Shown here: positions 59,326 to 64,000 of the stretch, piece after piece | Layout of the letters: every line of letters begins with the position of its first letter | Numbering within the stretch: position 1 is the stretch's first letter | DNA from: Parafrankia irregularis | Lineage (GTDB): Bacteria; Actinomycetota; Actinomycetes; Frankiales; Frankiaceae | NCBI RefSeq assembly: GCF_001536285.1 | Contig: NZ_FAOZ01000009.1 | Span: forward strand, 124,001-188,000 | Direction: 5' to 3' | Length of the DNA: 64,000 nucleotides | Notes under the pieces: generated by a model | The model's input: only the letters and a program-made list of their open reading frames with translations | Databases searched by the model: none | Told to the model about the DNA's origin: nothing | Made by a program: the position numbers and the translations under genes

Positions 59326-60900
59326 ATGGCGAACCTGGCGCAGCTGCTGGAGGACACGGCCGCGACCTACCCGGACCGGGAGGCGCTCGTCCTCGGCCCC
59401 GCCCGCGTCACCTATGCCCAGCTGGACGCGGCCGCCAGCCAGGTCGCGAACCTGCTGGTGGCCACCGGCATCCAGCCCGGCGACAAGGTCGCGCTCAGCT
59501 GCGTGAACGTGCCGCACTTCACGATCGTCTACTTCGGCATCCTCAAGGCAGGTGCGGCGGTCGTGCCCCTCAACGTGCTGCTGCGGAGCCGGGAGATCGC
59601 CTACCACCTCGACGATTCCGACGCCCGCGCGTACTTCTGCTTCCAGGGCACTCCCGAGCTGCCCATCGCGGACGAAGGGTATGCCGGGTTCGTCGAGACG
59701 CCCGGCTGTGAGCACTTCTTCGTCATCACGCTCGACCCGGCCGCCGCCTCGCCGGTGCAGGGAACTCCGCAGCGCCCGGTGCGGACCCTCGGGCAGGCCG
59801 TCGCCGACCAGCCGGCGACGTTCCGCAGCGTCGAGACCGCGGACGACGACACCGCCGTCATCCTGTACACCTCGGGCACCACCGGCCAGCCCAAGGGAGC
59901 GGAGCTGCGCCACCGCAACATGCGTGACAACGCGCTGGTCGCCCGGGATGTGTTCCAGTGTGATCCCGCCCGCCCCGACACCTACCTGTGCGTGCTGCCG
60001 CTGTTCCACTCGTTCGGCCAGACGGTCACCCAGAACAGCGCGATCGCGTTCGGGGGGCGCTGCGTGCTGCTGCCTCGGTTCGAGGCGGGCGCGGCGATCC
60101 AGATCATGCTGGACGAGCGGGTCACCGTCTTCGCCGGGGTTCCGACGATGTACTGGAGCCTGCTCGACGCGCTTGCGCGGGACCCGTCGATCGACGTCGA
60201 GACACTGGCCGGCAACCTGCGCATCGCCATCTCCGGCGGTGCGGCACTGCCGGTCGAGGTGCACCGGCAGTTCGAGAAGCAGTTCGGCGTCACGATCATG
60301 GAGGGCTACGGCCTGTCCGAGACGTCCCCGGTCGCCGCGTTCTCGGTGTACGGCCAGCCGCCGCGGGTGGGCTCCATAGGCGTTCCGGTCCGCGGGATCG
60401 AGATGAAGCTGCTCGACCCGGCGAGCTGGGACGAGATCACCGAGCCCGAGGGCATCGGCGAGGTCGCCATCCGCGGGCACAACGTGATGAAGGGGTACTA
60501 CAAGCGGCCCGAGGCGACCGAGCAGGCGCTGCGGGACGGCTGGTTCCGCACCGGTGACCTCGGCCGAAGGGACGCCGACGGCTGGTACTACATCGTCGAC
60601 CGCTCGAAGGACATGATCCTGCGCAACGGGTTCAACGTCTATCCACGTGAGGTCGAGGAGGTCCTGCTGACCCATCCCGGCGTGTCGCTCGCGGCGGTCA
60701 TCGGCATCCCGCATCCGAGTCACGGCGAGGAGATCAAGGCCGTCGTCATCCGGGAGAAGGGCGCCACCGTCACCACCGAGGAACTGATCGCGTGGGCGAA
60801 GGAGCAGATGGCCTCCTACAAGTACCCGCGTGTCGTGGAGTTCGTGGACGCGTTGCCCATGACCGCGACCGGCAAGATCCTCAAGCGCGAGCTCTCCTGA
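59326..60900 (+). CDS. Long-chain acyl-CoA/AMP synthetase (fatty-acid activating ligase)
   Basis: 524 residues. AMP-binding motifs: ILYTSGTTGQPKGAELRHRN (P-loop), GYGLSETSPV, RTGDLGRRDADGWYYIVDRS and NVYPREVEEVLL, with the catalytic lysine in TATGKILKREL at the C-terminus. It activates a carboxylic acid with ATP to acyl-AMP and then a thioester on CoA or ACP. It is divergent from the desaturase/ACP operon (248 bases between starts), suggesting it loads the ACP or recycles its product. The substrate chain length is unknown. Confidence 0.93.
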   Translation: MANLAQLLEDTAATYPDREALVLGPARVTYAQLDAAASQVANLLVATGIQPGDKVALSCVNVPHFTIVYFGILKAGAAVVPLNVLLRSREIAYHLDDSDARAYFCFQGTPELPIADEGYAGFVETPGCEHFFVITLDPAAASPVQGTPQRPVRTLGQAVADQPATFRSVETADDDTAVILYTSGTTGQPKGAELRHRNMRDNALVARDVFQCDPARPDTYLCVLPLFHSFGQTVTQNSAIAFGGRCVLLPRFEAGAAIQIMLDERVTVFAGVPTMYWSLLDALARDPSIDVETLAGNLRIAISGGAALPVEVHRQFEKQFGVTIMEGYGLSETSPVAAFSVYGQPPRVGSIGVPVRGIEMKLLDPASWDEITEPEGIGEVAIRGHNVMKGYYKRPEATEQALRDGWFRTGDLGRRDADGWYYIVDRSKDMILRNGFNVYPREVEEVLLTHPGVSLAAVIGIPHPSHGEEIKAVVIREKGATVTTEELIAWAKEQMASYKYPRVVEFVDALPMTATGKILKRELS

Positions 60901-60920
60901 ACGATCGGCACGGGACGCCA

Positions 60921-60936
60921 CGCCTGCGCGCAGGCG
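60921..60936. terminator. 16-bp palindrome between convergent genes
   Basis: CGCCTGCGCGCAGGCG is a perfect palindrome 20 bases after the ligase stop and 82 bases before the end of the esterase gene. A 16-base direct duplication (AGCGGAACCGGGTGGG twice, 60941-60972) follows. It is a likely bidirectional terminator, without a T-run. Confidence 0.5.
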
Positions 60937-61017
60937 CGTGAGCGGAACCGGGTGGGAGCGGAACCGGGTGGGAGCGGAGGCCAGGCGCGGGGTGCAGGGC
61001 ACCTGACCTCCGCTGGA

Positions 61018-62664
61018 TCAGTGCCGGCCGCCGTTCCTGACGGTGATGGTGACGGTCGCGGTGCTGGTGCCGGCGGGGAGCCTGGTCGTGTCGACCACCA
61101 GGAACGCCCCGTCGTCCTGCTGGCCGTTCGGCAGGATCTTGGCCTTCAGCTGGAACGGCGCCGCCGTGTTCGTCACGCCGTTGATACCGAAGTCGTTGTC
61201 GTTGGTGATGACGAGCGTCCGCCCGCCGTCGGTCGTCGCGACGCCCTCGACCTTGTCGTGGCCGAAGAAGCCACCGGTCGGGTCGAGGGTGCTGACCAGG
61301 CCCGCGACGTCCACATCCAGCTTCTTGCCAACCGGGCGGATGCCGGCCGCGGCCAGCGTCGCCGTCGCCGTCGCGGTGTCGGAGCTGCCGACCGTGGCCT
61401 CGATGGTCTTCTGGGCGCTGCCCAGCAGCAGACCGCCCTTGGCCGCGGTGTACACCGCGCCCGGTACTGACGCCTGCGGGCCGACGTCGGTCGCGCCGTC
61501 CAGGTCGATCGCGAAGATCTTCTTGACCGCACCGGGCTCGAAGACGCCGTCCCGCTCGGTGACCAGGAACCTCGAGTTGCCGACCGCGGTGATCTCACTG
61601 ACCGCGCCGACGTTGCGCACCGGGTCGTCCAGCAGGTACAGGTACTCGTGGGTTGCTTTCGTGCGCAGGTTGTAGGTGACGATGCGCAGGGTGGTCACGG
61701 TAGCCGGCTTCGGCGTCAGGTCCTTCTGCGCCAGCGCGGACTGCATCATCCCGACGAGCGTCGTGCCGTCCGGCGTGATGGTCAGGCCCTCCATGCCCCG
61801 GTTCGGCATCCGGTTGGCGAGCTCCGCGGGCAGCGCGCCGTTGAAGGGGGAGAGGCGCTCGATCGCCTTGCCGTCACGGTCGAAATGCGTGATGTACGGC
61901 CCGTACTCGTCGGAGACCCAGAACGTGCCGTCGCGCAGCGCGACCAGGCCTTCGGGGTCGTAGCCGTTCGGATCGGCGGTGAGCGTGTTCCCGTCCAGGT
62001 CGAGGATCGTCTCGCCGGTGCTCGCCTCGGTGCTGACCCGCCCGTTGTAGGGCGTGCCGTCGGCGGCGCGCAGCGTGATGGTCCTCTCCAGCACCGCCCT
62101 GCCGTCGACGAGCCTGAACTTCCCGATCTTCGGGGCGAAGGACGGCAGCGGCTCGATCTTCACACCGCCCGGGCCGTCGACGTTCGGGCCACGGTCGGTC
62201 AGGCCGTAGAACTCGTTCCTGGAGCCGGGCACGGGGTACACGGACGACCCGTAGGCGCCGCCGGAGATGGTGACGCCGCCGATGGTGGCGAGCGGGGCGA
62301 CCTGTGTCTGGTAGACGCTGACCGCGTCACTGACGGTGTAGCTGAAGCTGTCGGTACCGGTGAAGCCGGCCTTCGGCGTGTAGCTGAAGGAGCCGTCGGC
62401 GGCGAGACTCAGCGTTCCGTTCGTGGGCGTGGTGTTCGAAACCAGGGTGACGGGCTCGCCGTTGTCGTTACGAAGGATGCCCCCGGCACGTATCGAGAGC
62501 GTCTTTCCGGCCGACACGCTGTAGGTGTCGTTACGAGCCTGCAGCCTTTCGCCGGGACGCGATCCACCCCCGCCGGCCTGGGCGGCACCGGCGACGGCAC
62601 CGGCGCCGAGCAGTGCGACAGCCAGCGCGCCAGCGGTCACGCTGGTCCGGCTCGGTCGATTCAT
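61018..62664 (-). CDS. Secreted esterase-like phytase-family protein with Ig-like repeat
   Basis: 548 residues from the ATG at 62664, with a run of G before it. A signal peptide of about 30 residues (TAGALAVALLGAGAVAGAAQA) is followed by a cadherin-like repeat (about 40-105, DTYSVSAGKTLSIRAGGILR, GSFSYTPKAGFTGTDSFSYTV) and a phytase-like esterase beta-propeller (from GLTDRGPNVDGP to DDGAFLVVDTTRLP), with many aspartates (YDPEGLVALRDGTFWVSDEY). Likely exported, hydrolysing phosphate esters or acting as a surface adhesin. It stands alone after a terminator. Confidence 0.88.
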   Translation of the reverse strand: MNRPSRTSVTAGALAVALLGAGAVAGAAQAGGGGSRPGERLQARNDTYSVSAGKTLSIRAGGILRNDNGEPVTLVSNTTPTNGTLSLAADGSFSYTPKAGFTGTDSFSYTVSDAVSVYQTQVAPLATIGGVTISGGAYGSSVYPVPGSRNEFYGLTDRGPNVDGPGGVKIEPLPSFAPKIGKFRLVDGRAVLERTITLRAADGTPYNGRVSTEASTGETILDLDGNTLTADPNGYDPEGLVALRDGTFWVSDEYGPYITHFDRDGKAIERLSPFNGALPAELANRMPNRGMEGLTITPDGTTLVGMMQSALAQKDLTPKPATVTTLRIVTYNLRTKATHEYLYLLDDPVRNVGAVSEITAVGNSRFLVTERDGVFEPGAVKKIFAIDLDGATDVGPQASVPGAVYTAAKGGLLLGSAQKTIEATVGSSDTATATATLAAAGIRPVGKKLDVDVAGLVSTLDPTGGFFGHDKVEGVATTDGGRTLVITNDNDFGINGVTNTAAPFQLKAKILPNGQQDDGAFLVVDTTRLPAGTSTATVTITVRNGGRH

Positions 62665-63399
62665 ATGTTCCCCCCCTTGTCGGTCGCGGGCCCGATGGCA
62701 CGCGCCGTAGAGCTTCTGCCGCCGTGATGGACGCCGGGCATCCCGCAAATGGACCATCCGTAAACCGCGCCTGACATGTCGATGATCGGCAACGGTCTGA
62801 CCTGCGGTGATTCATCTGTTCCGGCGCGCCCGCGGTGATGGTCCGGTGGCGCTCCGATGCGTTCCCGGTGCGGTTCGGCGGGGCCTCGGGGAGGTGTGGG
62901 CGTGACGGCGGCCCGGAGGTGCGCCGCGCGGCCGCGCCGGTCGGTTGTGGCCGGTGTGGCGGTGCACCGGCGCGCCGGTGCCGCGGTGAGGATCTTCGCG
63001 GCCTTCCCTGCGGCCGCAGGGAGTCCGCCGGTACCTCTAGATGATTAAGTGTTACTTGCGTCTCATCTAACTCGTCTATAGCCTAAAGCAGTCGACTTGT
63101 ATGACTGGTGGGGGTGCGTGCGGCGCAGGTCGTGATCCATTTCCCGCATGATTCCGACGAGTGACCAGGGAGCTGTCCCTCGCCTGTCCGCCGTGAACGT
63201 CGGGATTCGAGTGTGGAGCCTGCGGCGAGTGAAGTCCGGTCCCGGTCGATGCGCCTGAGCGGCATCGACCCCACGCCGCGCGGGTCGCCTCTCAACCGGA
63301 AATGCCGGACGGTCGTGCAGTATACGTCGTGACAAATCCATGGGCTGGTTGCGCTCGGCCGCACTGCTTTCGAGCGCCTGGAACCGAAGGACTGACCAC
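62665..63399. other. Spacer without a supported gene
   Basis: 735 bases between the divergent esterase gene and the ABC-binding-protein gene. It contains an AT-rich stretch near 63035-63110 that may hold promoters; no open frame has coding character and no repeat or structured RNA was recognised. Confidence 0.5.
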
Positions 63400-64000
63400 G
63401 TGCCTGTGAAGAGGCTTGAACTCCACTTAGGGCGGCTGGTGGCACTGGTCGCCGCGCTGGGCGTCCTGCTCGTCGCATGCTCCAATTCGTCGGGATCGGA
63501 CTCGACGGAGAACAAGGGCGGCAGCGGCGGAGCGGTGGTCTCGAACAGCGCGCCCGGGGTGACCGCGGACGCGATCAACTTCTCCATGCTTGCCACCAAG
63601 AGCAACAACCCGACCGGCGCCTGCATCTACGACTGCTACGCCCAGGGTATCGAGGCCTATTTCGCCTTCCGGAACAGCGAGGGCGGGGTTCACGGCCGCA
63701 AGCTCGCGCTGACCGAGAAGATCGATGACCAGCTCGGCCAGAACAAGCAGGGCGCGCTTAAGATCATCAACGACAACAACACCTTCGGCACCTTCAGCGC
63801 CGCCCAGCTTCCCCTGGGATGGGGTGACCTGGCGGAGGCCGGTGTTCCGCAGTACGTGTGGGCCATCCAGCCGGCGGCCATGGCCGGCCACGACGACATC
63901 TGGGGCAACGCGGGCATCATCTGCCTGGACTGCACGGCACGCTACTACCCGTACGCCGCAACGCTGGTCGGCGCGAAGAAGATCGCGGCGCTGGGCTACG
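63400..64000 (+). CDS. Branched-chain-type ABC transporter substrate-binding lipoprotein (partial)
   Basis: About 200 residues are in the window, the end being cut off. The GTG at 63400 has AAGGA 8 bases upstream. A lipoprotein signal follows (LVALVAALGVLLVAC, with cysteine 27), so the protein is exported and anchored by lipid at C27. The mature part (APGVTADAINFSMLATKSNN, AYFAFRNSEGGVHGRKLALT) is the periplasmic-binding-protein type 1 fold of LivJ-like proteins, which bind amino acids or other small organic solutes. Later cysteine pairs (ACIYDCYAQG, IICLDCTARYY) suggest disulfides. The permease and ATPase genes must lie beyond the window. Confidence 0.88.
   Translation, partial: MPVKRLELHLGRLVALVAALGVLLVACSNSSGSDSTENKGGSGGAVVSNSAPGVTADAINFSMLATKSNNPTGACIYDCYAQGIEAYFAFRNSEGGVHGRKLALTEKIDDQLGQNKQGALKIINDNNTFGTFSAAQLPLGWGDLAEAGVPQYVWAIQPAAMAGHDDIWGNAGIICLDCTARYYPYAATLVGAKKIAALGY

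Noticed and set aside
1-64000. CRISPR array, tRNA, rRNA or intact insertion sequence
   Set aside because: No regularly spaced repeats of 25-40 bases, no T-loop signature and no transposase were seen by eye; a dedicated tRNA/CRISPR scan would be needed to exclude weak cases.

Overview
The window is very GC-rich, with GTG and TTG starts and dense four-base stop/start overlaps, which points to an actinobacterium. The combination of a group 1h (old group 5) [NiFe] hydrogenase, a 13E12/DUF222 HNH protein under an actinobacterial LexA box, many TetR/GntR regulators and multidomain Ser/Thr kinases fits Frankia or a close relative; the genus is an inference. No rRNA, tRNA, CRISPR array or intact insertion sequence was seen.

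Region 1 (1-9145): the end of a histidine kinase, ribonuclease HI, then an ECF41-type sigma factor facing a carboxymuconolactone-decarboxylase-like gene, an epimerase and two short-chain dehydrogenases. The same box, TGTTACC-N16-CGTC, lies before the sigma gene and before the decarboxylase gene, so an autoregulated sigma circuit can be read from the DNA. An enoyl-CoA hydratase (behind a small possibly leaderless ORF), a class II aldolase and a double GntR regulator follow. Region 2 (9120-23519): an FAD-linked oxidase, an SOS-box-controlled HNH protein, a GntR regulator, a four-rhodanese protein coupled to peptide deformylase, a 1,844-residue kinase/ATPase/GAF/GGDEF protein, a methyltransferase remnant and an F420/NADP oxidoreductase-like gene.

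Region 3 (23707-29526): a hydrogenase locus with hypC and hypA, small and large subunits, cytochrome b and maturation protease. The small subunit has a C-x2-D motif in place of a C-x2-C at the proximal cluster, typical of high-affinity group 1h enzymes that scavenge atmospheric H2. Region 4 (29537-39023): metabolic and regulatory genes (acetyltransferase, ADP-ribosylglycohydrolase, alpha/beta hydrolase, TetR regulators with visible palindromic operators, an MFS exporter, two amidohydrolases).

Region 5 (39113-43574) is the most novel stretch. Two paralogous proteins carry repeated G-V-x-x-G-x-x-N motifs that resemble the RHIM amyloid-signalling core; one has a frameshift. Next to them are a membrane-anchored coiled-coil protein and a small protein joining an EAD1-like effector-associated domain to one copy of the same motif. 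This looks like a signalling or conflict (immunity) module.

Region 6 (45398-56829) is a tightly packed island: a six-gene minus-strand operon encoding a Ser/Thr kinase, a J-like membrane zinc-ribbon protein, a GrpE-like protein, an oversized Hsp70, a TPR-OmpA membrane protein and another membrane protein. An FHA-HTH regulator lies upstream on the same strand, and a kinase-TPR gene is divergent. It reads as a kinase-controlled, envelope-linked chaperone system. The remainder (56852-64000) has a hydroxyacid dehydrogenase, an ACP/diiron-desaturase pair divergent from an acyl-CoA ligase, a secreted phytase-like esterase and the start of an ABC-transporter binding lipoprotein.
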